14,054 nucleotides of DNA from Candidatus Hydrogenedentota bacterium (GCA_012965445.1 DTSJ01000141.1:1-14054), one strand, 5' to 3'. Shown: positions 1 through 7,829, numbered from the stretch's first letter. A program made the numbers and translations. The notes: generated by a model from the letters alone, not told the origin.

Positions 1-503
1 GTGTGGGCGATGTATATCTTGGTGTGGATAAAATAGGACACTTTTTCGGTTTTGGGCGACGAGGCTTCGAAAATTATCTAAAGTGCCGCGCGCGCGGGCT
101 TGGTGAGGGGGAGGCACTGGAAAAGGTGATTGCGCACTGGCTTCTCATGGAGCGGTATCTCGTGGGAAACTTGACCGACGGGATCCACTCGTATGGGGAT
201 ATTGAAGCAAACTTCCAGGGATTAATGATGGCAAGAGCGTTTTGTGAGGGTGACGATCCCTATTTTAAGCGCGTCGGCGGTGAGTGGATTCTCGATCGAC
301 CGAACGATATTGCTCCGTACATCACGCCGGACTTTGACGAGAGTTATAATCTCTCGCATTTTCTAGGCCCCCGGAAAAGGCATGTTTTTAAGGTGCTGCG
401 GCGGGACTATTGCGAAAAGTTCGCACTGCCGATTGTTCAGGAGCGATTTCGTCGTTACGACGCGTGGCCGCGGAGTTTTTCTCAGGATTTCATTGATCGG
501 TAA
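1..503 (+). CDS. C-terminal half of an uncharacterised protein family (5' partial)
   Basis: The reading frame is open from the window edge and ends at TAA 501-503, giving 166 residues from position 3. No Shine-Dalgarno site can be assessed and the GTG at position 3 is probably internal, so this is a partial gene. Visible motifs are VDKIGHFFGFG (residues 8-18), TDGIHSYGDIEANFQG (58-73) and DESYN (112-116). From memory, these match the second half of a family of exported proteins of unknown function in which a roughly 130-residue first half normally precedes the DKxGHFF motif. That first half appears on the opposite strand just downstream (504-878). The DKxGHF and DLEANxxG motifs have conserved Asp, His and Glu that could bind a metal or be catalytic, but no activity is known to me. 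The stop codon lies at the junction between the halves and may not be the native end. Confidence 0.65.
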   Translation, partial: VGDVYLGVDKIGHFFGFGRRGFENYLKCRARGLGEGEALEKVIAHWLLMERYLVGNLTDGIHSYGDIEANFQGLMMARAFCEGDDPYFKRVGGEWILDRPNDIAPYITPDFDESYNLSHFLGPRKRHVFKVLRRDYCEKFALPIVQERFRRYDAWPRSFSQDFIDR

Positions 504-878
504 GAAGAAAGGGAATGCCCCCATTCCATGCACAGTCATTCGCATATACTTGAAATAACTGACGGTTTCGTCAGGGTATCGATCCAGTTCTTCAGAATGA
601 ATGAGCCATGAGCGAAATCGTGAGGAGTGTATACCCTTGAAAAGATATCTATAGTATTTCTGGACAAGTTTCTCCGGAGTCTCGATCGAGCGCCGCCGCC
701 CATTTTGTTACTGAAGGAATATCGCCACCTGCTCATTAAGATAACGGTTCAGTGCCTCTGTGGAGTCACCGAGCTCGATGTCCATTGCCAAAAACTGATC
801 AGTTTCCGAAGCATTTGCATTGAAGCCGACACCAAGAAGAAATGACAGCGACACAAGATATTTACCAAACAGTTTCAT
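504..878 (-). pseudogene. N-terminal half of the same uncharacterised family, with an in-frame TAA
   Basis: ATG at 876-878 opens a frame with a clear signal peptide (MKLFGKYLVSLSFLLGVGFN, then cleavage near ANA-S), followed by about 35 mature residues ending ...YLNEQVAIFLQ and TAA at 708-710. The same frame then stays open and protein-like: SIETPEKLVQKYYRYLFKGI, a SSRFRSWL segment, ELDRYPDETVSYFKYMR, and AFPFFLP at about 505-525. In the family as I recall it, this is the segment directly before VGDVYxGxDKxGHFF, the sequence that starts at position 3 on the other strand. Past about 504 the frame runs antisense to the plus-strand half and stops resembling the family. This is therefore an N-terminal half interrupted by one nonsense codon and separated from its C-terminal half. 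If the TAA is real, only a 56-residue secreted peptide would be made. The start lies 80 bases after the upstream TPR gene on the same strand. Confidence 0.6.
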
Positions 879-958
879 ACTCAATTCCGATTCAATCAAC
901 TCTTGTCCGCCTACAACGCTCTCCTGCCTCATGCATTCTCAATCGTGAAACATCCGGC

Positions 959-1708
959 CTAATGACCTTCGTCAACCAGACGCAGGAGGTTGTCTTCGGC
1001 AGGTTTACAAAGCGGATTGAGTTCGAGCGCACGGTTCCAGTCAGCCTTTGCAGCGGCATAATCTTCCAACTTTTCATGTGCAAACCCGCGAAGAACCAGG
1101 GCCATTACGTGAGATTCCTCAAGTTCAAGCGCTCGATTGAGGTGAAACATCGCCTCCTGGATATCGCCGCCCCGGCGCTTCTTGGCAAAAAGCAGTCTCT
1201 TACTTCCCGTTACCTGTGCGTCTGGATTATCAGGGTCGAGCTCCAGTGCCATGTCTTTCGCTGTCGTCATACGTTTTTCGTATCTTTTGCCTTGATAGTT
1301 GGTGCGAATCATCATTCCGTAAAGGTCAGCCCGAATCCGGTACTTCTCGGACGTATCGGGGAGCGATTCAAGCGACACATGTCCTGCATTAGCAGCCGCA
1401 TCAATGATCTTGCCCATTGTCCGCTGCTCCAGAGGGGTGGGGGCCTCCTCTTCAAACACGATGCGCTGCAGCTCAGCGACGGCCAGTGCGGAATAGGCCA
1501 GCGAAAGGTTGGCAGCATCGCTGGAGGATTCTTCCACGAAGGTTTTCAACCTCTCAAAAATCACCCGACTGCCTTCGAGGTCGTAATTCTGGCGGGCCTT
1601 TACACGCTGTGCGTCGAGTTCTTCAAGCGTCTGCGCATGGACCGCAAGCGTCAGGAAAAGCGAAAATACGGTTGTAGAGACCATTAAGCGAACTGCTTCG
1701 ACTTTCAT
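959..1708 (-). CDS. Secreted TPR-repeat protein
   Basis: This encodes 249 residues, starting at an ATG with GGGGA about 6 bases upstream. The N-terminus is a classic signal peptide: charged start, hydrophobic core at about residues 8-22, and a VHA-Q cleavage site near 25. The C-terminal third has tetratricopeptide helices. ALELDPDNPDAQ (153-164) ends one repeat, AMFHLNRALELEESH (186-200) another, and ALVLRGFAHEKLEDYAAAKA (203-222) followed by DWNRALELNP is a near-consensus TPR. The middle is helical and has no motif I recognise. TPR proteins are scaffolds for protein-protein contact, so a periplasmic adaptor role is likely but no partner is shown. It lies 98 bases downstream of the RND exporter on the same strand, so it may be co-transcribed and act with it in the envelope. 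Confidence 0.85.
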   Translation of the reverse strand: MKVEAVRLMVSTTVFSLFLTLAVHAQTLEELDAQRVKARQNYDLEGSRVIFERLKTFVEESSSDAANLSLAYSALAVAELQRIVFEEEAPTPLEQRTMGKIIDAAANAGHVSLESLPDTSEKYRIRADLYGMMIRTNYQGKRYEKRMTTAKDMALELDPDNPDAQVTGSKRLLFAKKRRGGDIQEAMFHLNRALELEESHVMALVLRGFAHEKLEDYAAAKADWNRALELNPLCKPAEDNLLRLVDEGH

Positions 1709-1806
1709 AAATTCCCCGTTCTTTCTTCTGCGATTGGAAACACAAATAGAGAGTGTGTAGGAAAACAGCAGATTAAATCAAGTTCCCGCAGATGTTGGCT
1801 TTTCCG

Positions 1807-4020
1807 CTAAGACCGGATCAGACGACCAATCGAGTATAAAGCGGGAACAAGCAGAAAATCGGCTATCAACGCAGTAATCATCGCGATACTGGACAATAGG
1901 CCGAAGTATGCCACCGGAACGAATGAGGACGTTGCCAAGGTGAAGAAGCCGATTGCGGCGGCAGTTGTCGTGATGCTAATCGAAGCACCAACTTTCACCA
2001 CGCCACCAACGATGGCGGCCCCGACCTCTGTTCCATTCTTAAACTCCTGATGAATAGCCGTAAGAAGATGAACGGAGTCGTCTACAGCGATGCCCAGGGC
2101 GATACTGGCGACCATGACGGTTGCGGCATCGAGCGCAACGTCCATCAGATACATAGACATAAACACGGTGAGTATCGGCACGAGATTGGGCAGTACAGAA
2201 ACCAGCATCGCGCGAAATGAACCCAGCCCCATGAAAATACAGATGAACACCAGGATGAACGCCAGGCTGAAGGTCTTGATCTGCGTTGAAACCATTCGCA
2301 CCTGCATTTTCTGAAGCCGAAGTCCGATTCCCGTCGTGTACGCGCTGAGGGGTTCAGGCAGTTTCGTGATTTCTTCGTGAGCGACCTCCGTCACACGCAG
2401 GAAATCTCGATCTTCCATCGAACTCACCATGACGGTAACCCGAACGAGTTCACCGTTTGCTGTGACCAATCGGTCAAGTTCGGATTTGTCTTCGGGTTCA
2501 AGCATGTCCAGAAGCTCCTGAGCATGATCGGTCGAATCGGGCATCCGATAGTACTCAGGATCCAGGTCTTCGTCCCATTGATGCACTTTCTTCAAAAAGT
2601 CATAAGGGGACATGACGCGCGGCACAACACGCAACTCGGAAAGTCGTGCTTTTAAGCCAAGTATAGGTTCCCAATACGAATCGTTCAGCCACCCGCCCGG
2701 TGTGCTGATGACAATCTCAAGCGCGCCAGTACCAGTCAAATTATTGAGAATGTATTCGTAACTCACAACCGTTTCCGAATCTTCAGGCATGAAATTGAGC
2801 GAGTTGGACTCCGTCCGTACTTGACTGGCACCGTACACCCCCGCAAGCGCAAGCATCCCGAACCCTACAAATATCGTACCGCGACGGCGAAGGGCCTCAG
2901 TACCCAAGGCTTCAAACAAATGGTCTCGTTTCACAGGTTTACCGCGCGGCGCGGGGACGTTCAGCAGCAGCAGCAGGTTCGGACCCAACAACAGATTCAC
3001 CGCGAGCGAGATTAGAAGTCCCGCGGACATCAGATAGCCAAGTTCCGCTACGGGTCCAATATCGGCAAGAGTAAGTGAGACGAAACCGAAAGCCGTCGTG
3101 ACTGCGGATATTACACAGGCTCGCCGGACATCGCGCAGGGCAAAGTTCAGCGCCTCCCGTGCATCGCGCACGTCGATCCGATAATACTGGTAGCGGCAAA
3201 CAAGATGAATGAAATTGGCAATCGCCAATACCCAAAGAATAATCGGAAGCATCGACGTGACGACGTTCAGCGGTTTTCCCGCAAGACCGACAAGACTAAA
3301 GGTGTAGAGCAGTGTAAGTACGCCGCAGAGGACTACCGCAGCGATGGCGCGAAAGGAACGAAGCGCCGCAAAAAGAGCAATGAGCGAAAGTGTCGCAGCA
3401 ATCGGAAATATCCGGAACGATTCCTTCATCGAGAGCCTGTTGAGGGCGACATTGAACACCGGAGCGCCAGCGACATAAACGCTGAAACCATAATCCCTCA
3501 GCGGCTGAAGTGCTTCCTGGATACCGTCAACCAGAATCTCGCGATCACCAGGCTTGGCAAGTTCCTCTGTGTCCAGTAACAGTCCGGCTGTGTCTTCGGC
3601 TTCGTTTATAAACAGGCCGTGGAAGAAAGGCGTTGACAGGATTTCGTCGGCAAGAGCCTCAGGATCTTCGGCGCCAAAGCGATCTCGATACACCGTGGGT
3701 ATGCCGCTGACCATCCTGACAAAAGGAACCCCTTCAAGAGCTTCAAGGGCCTCAAGCATGACATCCAGCGAAGCCTCCTCCAATATCGGTTTTCCAGTCA
3801 TACCGATGATGATGAACTCATCATTCCCGAAGGTCTCGAGAAATTCTTCGTATTGACGCGCCTCGTCGCTCGACGGATTGAGCATATTCTGGAATCGGTT
3901 GTCCATCCGAATGTCCAGGCACAGGTAGCCTGCCACCAGAGCAAGGACAGCGAAGGCGTAAATCCACCTTCTAGAGGGGACAAAATCGTGTGGGAGATGT
4001 TGTTCTTGTGAAGAATCCAA
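1807..4020 (-). CDS. RND superfamily exporter, MMPL type
   Basis: This encodes 737 residues with the two-fold RND/MMPL plan. It has TM1 at about residues 18-36, a periplasmic domain at about 45-200, TM2-TM6 (about 203-354), a seventh helix after a cytosolic linker, a second periplasmic domain, and five C-terminal helices. The second half carries GIAVDDSVHLL (643-653), matching the GxxxDD-type motif in the proton-relay helix. The equivalent helix of the first half reads WVLAIANFIHL (263-273) and has no acidic pair, as in some MMPL-type RND proteins. Such proteins export lipids or other hydrophobic molecules across the inner membrane by proton motive force, and the substrate cannot be read here. 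The start is TTG at 4018-4020. A TGA lies 15 bases upstream in frame, and no ATG or GTG occurs before TM1. It is divergent from the acyl-CoA dehydrogenase. Confidence 0.9.
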   Translation of the reverse strand: MDSSQEQHLPHDFVPSRRWIYAFAVLALVAGYLCLDIRMDNRFQNMLNPSSDEARQYEEFLETFGNDEFIIIGMTGKPILEEASLDVMLEALEALEGVPFVRMVSGIPTVYRDRFGAEDPEALADEILSTPFFHGLFINEAEDTAGLLLDTEELAKPGDREILVDGIQEALQPLRDYGFSVYVAGAPVFNVALNRLSMKESFRIFPIAATLSLIALFAALRSFRAIAAVVLCGVLTLLYTFSLVGLAGKPLNVVTSMLPIILWVLAIANFIHLVCRYQYYRIDVRDAREALNFALRDVRRACVISAVTTAFGFVSLTLADIGPVAELGYLMSAGLLISLAVNLLLGPNLLLLLNVPAPRGKPVKRDHLFEALGTEALRRRGTIFVGFGMLALAGVYGASQVRTESNSLNFMPEDSETVVSYEYILNNLTGTGALEIVISTPGGWLNDSYWEPILGLKARLSELRVVPRVMSPYDFLKKVHQWDEDLDPEYYRMPDSTDHAQELLDMLEPEDKSELDRLVTANGELVRVTVMVSSMEDRDFLRVTEVAHEEITKLPEPLSAYTTGIGLRLQKMQVRMVSTQIKTFSLAFILVFICIFMGLGSFRAMLVSVLPNLVPILTVFMSMYLMDVALDAATVMVASIALGIAVDDSVHLLTAIHQEFKNGTEVGAAIVGGVVKVGASISITTTAAAIGFFTLATSSFVPVAYFGLLSSIAMITALIADFLLVPALYSIGRLIRS

Positions 4021-4064
4021 TGGATCGCTGACTCAGATGAAGGCTCTATAAGGTGTGCGGAGAC

Positions 4065-4092
4065 ATTACGGGATAAGCGGGAGACAAGTCAA
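4065..4092 (-). promoter_or_regulatory. Candidate sigma70-like promoter for the RND exporter
   Basis: On the minus strand, TTGACT (4087-4092) is followed after 16 bases by CGTAAT (4065-4070), which matches the -10 consensus at four of six positions. Transcription would begin near 4058, about 40 bases before the TTG start. This is a visual match only. Confidence 0.3.
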
Positions 4093-4111
4093 CATCCACG
4101 GCTTTTATTCG

Positions 4112-4156
4112 TTGATATTTGCATTCACAAATGCTATTTTCAAGGGAAGAATTCCC
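4112..4156 (+). promoter_or_regulatory. Candidate sigma70-like promoter with two dyads, for the acyl-CoA dehydrogenase
   Basis: TTGATA (4112-4117) and TATTTT (4135-4140) are separated by exactly 17 bases. The spacer holds a dyad, GCATT-CACA-AATGC (4121-4134). A second dyad, GGGAA-GAA-TTCCC (4144-4156), covers the predicted start of transcription near 4147. Dyads in these positions suit a dimeric repressor such as a TetR-family regulator of fatty-acid genes, but none is encoded in the window. The leader would be about 115 bases long. The -35/-10 pair is seen directly, and the operator role is inference. Confidence 0.45.
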
Positions 4157-4261
4157 CTGTATTTTCAATCGGGATAGGCGCGGCTGTAAAAAGTACTTCA
4201 TCGAGTCTGACACACAGGAGAAAACAGTCGCGCACGTAGTCACATAGAAAGGTACCGAACC

Positions 4262-5488
4262 ATGGACTTCAATGATACTCCTGAGCAGGCAGCGTTTCGC
4301 AGCGAAGTCAAAAACTGGCTTTCGGAAAACGCGACTCCCCTGAGCGAATCACGCGTACTCGCGCGTTCTGAATACGTCCCTGAGGAGGAGCTGGAGAAAG
4401 CCAAAGCGTGGCAGGCGAAAAAGGCCGACGCGGGATACGCATTTATCCAATGGCCAAAAGAATTTGGCGGTCGCGCGAGCACCATCGAAGCAATCATATA
4501 CGCCCAGGAAGAAGAGGTGTACGCCACACCCGAAGACTTCTTTATCAATGCCTCCTTCATCGGCCCAACGATTATGACCTACGCGTCGGACACGATTAAG
4601 GAGCAGTTTCTTCCAAAAATGCTGCGTGGGGAGGAAATCTGGTGTCAGTTGTTCTCGGAACCAGCAGCTGGCTCAGACCTCGCTGGAATTCGAACGCGCG
4701 CCGAGAAAGAAGGCGACGAATGGGTCGTGAACGGCCAGAAAGTCTGGACATCCACCGCACAACATTCGGACTGGGCTGTTCTCGTCACACGACACGACAT
4801 CACCATACCCAAACACATGGGCCTCACCTATTTCCTGGTAGACATGAGAACACCCGGTATCGAGGTCGTACCCATCAAGCAGATCTCCGGGGCATCCCAC
4901 TTCAACGAAGTATTCCTCACCGATGTACACATACCGGATTCAAACCGCCTCGGCGAAATCGGGGACGGCTGGAGCGTGGCACTGACAACACTGATGAATG
5001 AGCGCTTCTCAACAGGCCGCGCCTATAGACCCGATGCGGACGAATTTTTCGACCTCGCGCGGGAGCTCGAAATCGATGGCGAACCAGCAATCAAGAACAG
5101 CTCCATTCGTCAGCAGTTGGCCGATTTGTACGTCCAGGCCCAGGGAATAAAGAACATCCAGTCGCGTACCCTGACCGCCCTGTCGAAAGGACGATCTCCC
5201 GGCCCCGAAGCCTCCATCGCCAAGCTCATCAACGCCAGCAAATTTCAGCAAATCAGTGCGCTGGGAATGGACTTGCAGGACATGGCCGGGATCATAACTG
5301 ATTCAGACATCGTCGGCGACAGCATCATGTTTCAGAACGGATACATGCAGAGTCCGGGACTGCGAATCGCTGGCGGCACCGACGAGATCATGCGCAACAT
5401 CATTGCGGAACGCGTACTGGGTTTGCCGCAGGAAATCCGCGTGGACAAGGAAGCCGCCTTCAACAAAATCCCCACCAGCGGCAGCTGA
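4262..5488 (+). CDS. Acyl-CoA dehydrogenase (FadE-like)
   Basis: This encodes 408 residues, full length for an acyl-CoA dehydrogenase. The enzyme is an FAD flavoprotein that introduces a trans-2 double bond into acyl-CoA thioesters, passing electrons to ETF. The N-terminal helical domain (about 1-125) is followed by the flavin motifs CQLFSEPAAGSDLAGIRTRA (128-147) and WVVNGQKVWTSTAQHSDWA (154-172), then the C-terminal helical domain ending GGTDEIMRNIIAERVLGLP (371-389). Medium-chain enzymes have the catalytic Glu in a YEGT motif, but here the aligned sequence is AGGT. Glu247 in MNERFSTG lies where isovaleryl- and long-chain enzymes carry their base, so it is the likely catalytic residue. The ATG has AAAGG about 9 bases upstream. 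Related FadEs act on branched, sterol-side-chain or other unusual acyl-CoAs, so the substrate is uncertain. Confidence 0.93.
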   Translation: MDFNDTPEQAAFRSEVKNWLSENATPLSESRVLARSEYVPEEELEKAKAWQAKKADAGYAFIQWPKEFGGRASTIEAIIYAQEEEVYATPEDFFINASFIGPTIMTYASDTIKEQFLPKMLRGEEIWCQLFSEPAAGSDLAGIRTRAEKEGDEWVVNGQKVWTSTAQHSDWAVLVTRHDITIPKHMGLTYFLVDMRTPGIEVVPIKQISGASHFNEVFLTDVHIPDSNRLGEIGDGWSVALTTLMNERFSTGRAYRPDADEFFDLARELEIDGEPAIKNSSIRQQLADLYVQAQGIKNIQSRTLTALSKGRSPGPEASIAKLINASKFQQISALGMDLQDMAGIITDSDIVGDSIMFQNGYMQSPGLRIAGGTDEIMRNIIAERVLGLPQEIRVDKEAAFNKIPTSGS

Positions 5489-5532
5489 GTCCTGCGCAAC
5501 GCAGAAACCAACCCAACTTCGAATTCCTATCT

Positions 5533-6276
5533 TTAGCTCAGCTTCCGCGCGTACAGGTCAAACACAAGGTCCCAAACCTTCTCAGCAGCCGCTTCGTTGT
5601 ACATCGTGCCTCGGCCCGGAAAGCAAAATCCATGCTCCGTCCCCGGCCAAACGTCGAGTTTATAGGACACGCCATGTTCGTCGAGTGCTGATTTGAGATC
5701 GGGGACCACATTGTCCGGCACGTAAGGGTCCGTATCCGCAAATCCCAGATACAGTTCAGCCTTGATGTTCCCGGCTAAAAGATGCGGCGAATCATCCGCA
5801 TCCGTCACGATTCCAACGCCATACAAAGATGCCGCAGCAGCGAAGTGGTCCGGGTAGGTTCCGGCAACGGAAACAACGTATTGTCCGCTCATGCAATAGC
5901 CCAGGCAGCCCGTCGGCCCGTCCTTCGCATTCGGTTCGGTCGATAGGTAGTCCAGCATCCCTTTGGTGTCATCAATAACCAACTGAATGTTGAGACTCCC
6001 CATCGCGTCAAACATCTCTTTTCGAACCGGCGAATCGGGATCGGCCATCTGTTTCAGATCGAATCGTAGCTCGCCCAGGCGGTAATACATATCCGGCAGT
6101 AGAACGAAGTGTCCCTGATCGGCGATTTGCCGACAGAAGTCGAACAGTTCCTCGCGAATGCCCGGCGCATCCATATAGAGAATTACCGCTGGGAATGGCC
6201 CCCCATCGTCAGGCCGGAAAGTGTAGGTCGTCATTTCCCCGTCGGCAGTCGTAACTGAAACCGTCTGTTCGTTCAT
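5533..6276 (-). CDS. Dienelactone hydrolase family protein
   Basis: This encodes 247 residues, the usual length for the family, with the alpha/beta-hydrolase fold. The Cys-Asp-His triad is visible: Cys128 in the elbow LGYCMSG (125-131), Asp183 in GFADTDPYVP (178-187) and His215 in GTEHGF (212-217). Classical enzymes hydrolyse dienelactone in chlorocatechol breakdown, but most family members are cytosolic esterases or hydrolases of unknown substrate, and no other aromatic-degradation gene is nearby. There is no signal peptide. The N-terminal VTTADGEMTTYTFRP is typical of the family. It converges with the acyl-CoA dehydrogenase, stops 44 bases apart, and diverges from the transporter cluster. 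The ATG at 6274-6276 has only a weak GGAAAA upstream. The catalytic class is well supported, the substrate is not. Confidence 0.9.
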   Translation of the reverse strand: MNEQTVSVTTADGEMTTYTFRPDDGGPFPAVILYMDAPGIREELFDFCRQIADQGHFVLLPDMYYRLGELRFDLKQMADPDSPVRKEMFDAMGSLNIQLVIDDTKGMLDYLSTEPNAKDGPTGCLGYCMSGQYVVSVAGTYPDHFAAAASLYGVGIVTDADDSPHLLAGNIKAELYLGFADTDPYVPDNVVPDLKSALDEHGVSYKLDVWPGTEHGFCFPGRGTMYNEAAAEKVWDLVFDLYARKLS

Positions 6277-6351
6277 AATAGGTTTTCCAATCCCGGTGTT
6301 AGTTTTCCGACCGCCACAACGTGCGAATTAAACTGGGCACGGCTTACCGTG

Positions 6352-6405
6352 AAAATAGCATCTAATCATGAGAAATTCAACGACTAAAACACGAGCCGCT
6401 AGTCG
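6352..6405 (-). promoter_or_regulatory. Candidate promoter of the dienelactone hydrolase gene, with an upstream dyad
   Basis: On the minus strand TTGAAT (6375-6380) and TATTTT (6352-6357) are 17 bases apart, placing the start of transcription near 6345 and giving a leader of about 70 bases. Directly upstream of the -35 box is a 6-bp inverted repeat, CGACTA (6381-6386) and TAGTCG (6400-6405), a possible regulator site between this gene and the divergent transporter cluster. The promoter is a good visual match. The dyad is short and could be chance. Confidence 0.4.
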
Positions 6406-6508
6406 AATCGCTGGATCGCATCCACCCAAATCAGTAAGATTCATCTTCAACCGTCATCGGGCTATTGTCGGATTGTACTTTTCAGGTCTACTAACTGGAA
6501 TCTAGGCA

Positions 6509-7804
6509 GTGTCAAAGCAAAGCGAAGAAACAGTCCAGACCGCGCCCTCGTTCCAGGGCGATCAGCAGCAGGTCATCTGGCTGGTGTGGCTCACCTATGG
6601 CGCATTCTACTTCTGCCGAACAAATATTTCAGTAGCCGTTCCCGGAATGGGGACATCCGTTGAGGAAGGCGGCCTCGGCCTCAGCGGCGAGCAGATAGGC
6701 CTCATTCTTGCCTCACTCAAACTCGCCTACGGCTTCGGACAACTCGTAAACGGTCAACTCGCCGAAAGAATTTCCCCACGCAAACTCCTCGCCGTCGGAA
6801 TGCTCGGTTCTGCGACTCTAAATATTCTGTTCGGATTCAGCACGGGTTTCTACTTCCTGCTCTTCATCTGGGCCTGCAACGGATATTGCCAGGCCCTGGG
6901 ATGGACACCGTGCATGCGCGTCACAAGCAACTGGATTCCCGTCTCGTTGCGGGGCAAGGCGATCGGAATCATCGGCACCGGATATCAAATTACCCTCGGA
7001 ATGACCTTCTTCGTAGCCGGACAGTCCGCCGAATGGCTCGGCTGGCGCGCTGCTTTCTACGTACCCTCCGCCATGCTCGTCAGCGCGGCAATCGTTATGC
7101 TTCTGTTCTTGCGGGAATCACCTGACGCTTCGACAGAGGCCGATTCGAACGAAGATGATGCAGATTTGCCTCCGAAGATAAAGTCATCCATCAAAGAAAA
7201 CCTGTTCCTTACCCTGTCCAACCCGCTCCTCTGGCTGCTCGGTATTTCCCTCGGACTCCTAAATGCCAGCCGCTACGGGTTCATAGACTGGGGTATCACG
7301 CACCTCATCGAAGTTCAGGGAACAGGTGTCGGCAAAGCGTCCCTGAAATTCATCGTCCTGCCCCTCGGCGCCGTCGCAGGTTCTTTCGTTTCAGGCTGGG
7401 CCACTGATCGCTTCTTCGGCAGCCGCCGCGCGCCAGTAGCCTGTATCCTCCTGGTCACCCTCGGCGTGCTGACTTTGCTCTACGAATACCTCTCCCGGGT
7501 AAACGTTCCCGCGACCATCATCCTGCTCGGCCTCATCGGGTTTTGCATCTACGGGCCCCAAGTCCTGCTCGTTGGCACAGCCCCCTCAGATCTCGCACGC
7601 AGGGGCACCGCCGCCGCCGCCGCCGGATTCGTCAATTTTATCGGATACATGGGCGCAGCTACGGGCGACATCGTAACGGGACACTATCGAAACCCCGAAC
7701 ACGGCGGCTGGGAAGTCGCCATCTATATATGGGCGGGTTGGGCATTTATGTCCGCGTTCTTCGTGGCTCTGCTCTGGAACGCACGCGGCAAATCAACAAC
7801 ATGA
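6509..7804 (+). CDS. MFS transporter, organophosphate:phosphate antiporter (OPA/GlpT-like) branch
   Basis: This encodes 431 residues with 12 membrane helices and a central loop rich in acidic residues (about 205-222). OPA-family signatures are GAFYFCRTNISVAVPG (31-46), GYCQALGWTPCMRVTSNW (125-142), RYGFIDWG (255-262) and YGPQVLLVGTAPSDLARRGT (348-367). Arg37 and Arg255 align with the two arginines of E. coli GlpT (Arg45 and Arg269) that hold the substrate phosphate. GlpT Lys80 and His165 appear replaced by Gln78 and Tyr159. Import of a phosphorylated or phosphonate-like organic anion is therefore likely, with an altered organic moiety. The start is GTG: TAG lies two codons upstream in frame and GGAA stands 8 bases before it. 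It is the first gene of a five-gene cluster, 25 bases before the nucleotidyltransferase. Confidence 0.88.
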   Translation: MSKQSEETVQTAPSFQGDQQQVIWLVWLTYGAFYFCRTNISVAVPGMGTSVEEGGLGLSGEQIGLILASLKLAYGFGQLVNGQLAERISPRKLLAVGMLGSATLNILFGFSTGFYFLLFIWACNGYCQALGWTPCMRVTSNWIPVSLRGKAIGIIGTGYQITLGMTFFVAGQSAEWLGWRAAFYVPSAMLVSAAIVMLLFLRESPDASTEADSNEDDADLPPKIKSSIKENLFLTLSNPLLWLLGISLGLLNASRYGFIDWGITHLIEVQGTGVGKASLKFIVLPLGAVAGSFVSGWATDRFFGSRRAPVACILLVTLGVLTLLYEYLSRVNVPATIILLGLIGFCIYGPQVLLVGTAPSDLARRGTAAAAAGFVNFIGYMGAATGDIVTGHYRNPEHGGWEVAIYIWAGWAFMSAFFVALLWNARGKSTT

Positions 7805-7829
7805 ACAACTTTAAGGTTGAAATGAATTT

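Noticed and set aside
536..736. 66-codon minus-strand frame near the split gene
   Set aside because: The alternative frame with FLQ, TAA, then TPEKLVQKYYRYLF is far more protein-like and continuous with the signal-peptide start.
842..1687. Long plus-strand open frame opposite the TPR gene
   Set aside because: Its translation has no domain, signal or repeat structure, while the minus-strand frame has a signal peptide, TPRs and a ribosome-binding site. It is an antisense shadow.
2959..2985. CAG-type triplet run inside the RND exporter
   Set aside because: It encodes a Leu-rich membrane helix (LLLLLN) on the minus strand, so it is ordinary codon usage, not a separate repeat element.
5492..5504. 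CTGCG-CAA-CGCAG hairpin between the convergent acyl-CoA dehydrogenase and hydrolase genes
   Set aside because: The stem is only 5 bp and there is no T-tract on either side, so it cannot be called a terminator.
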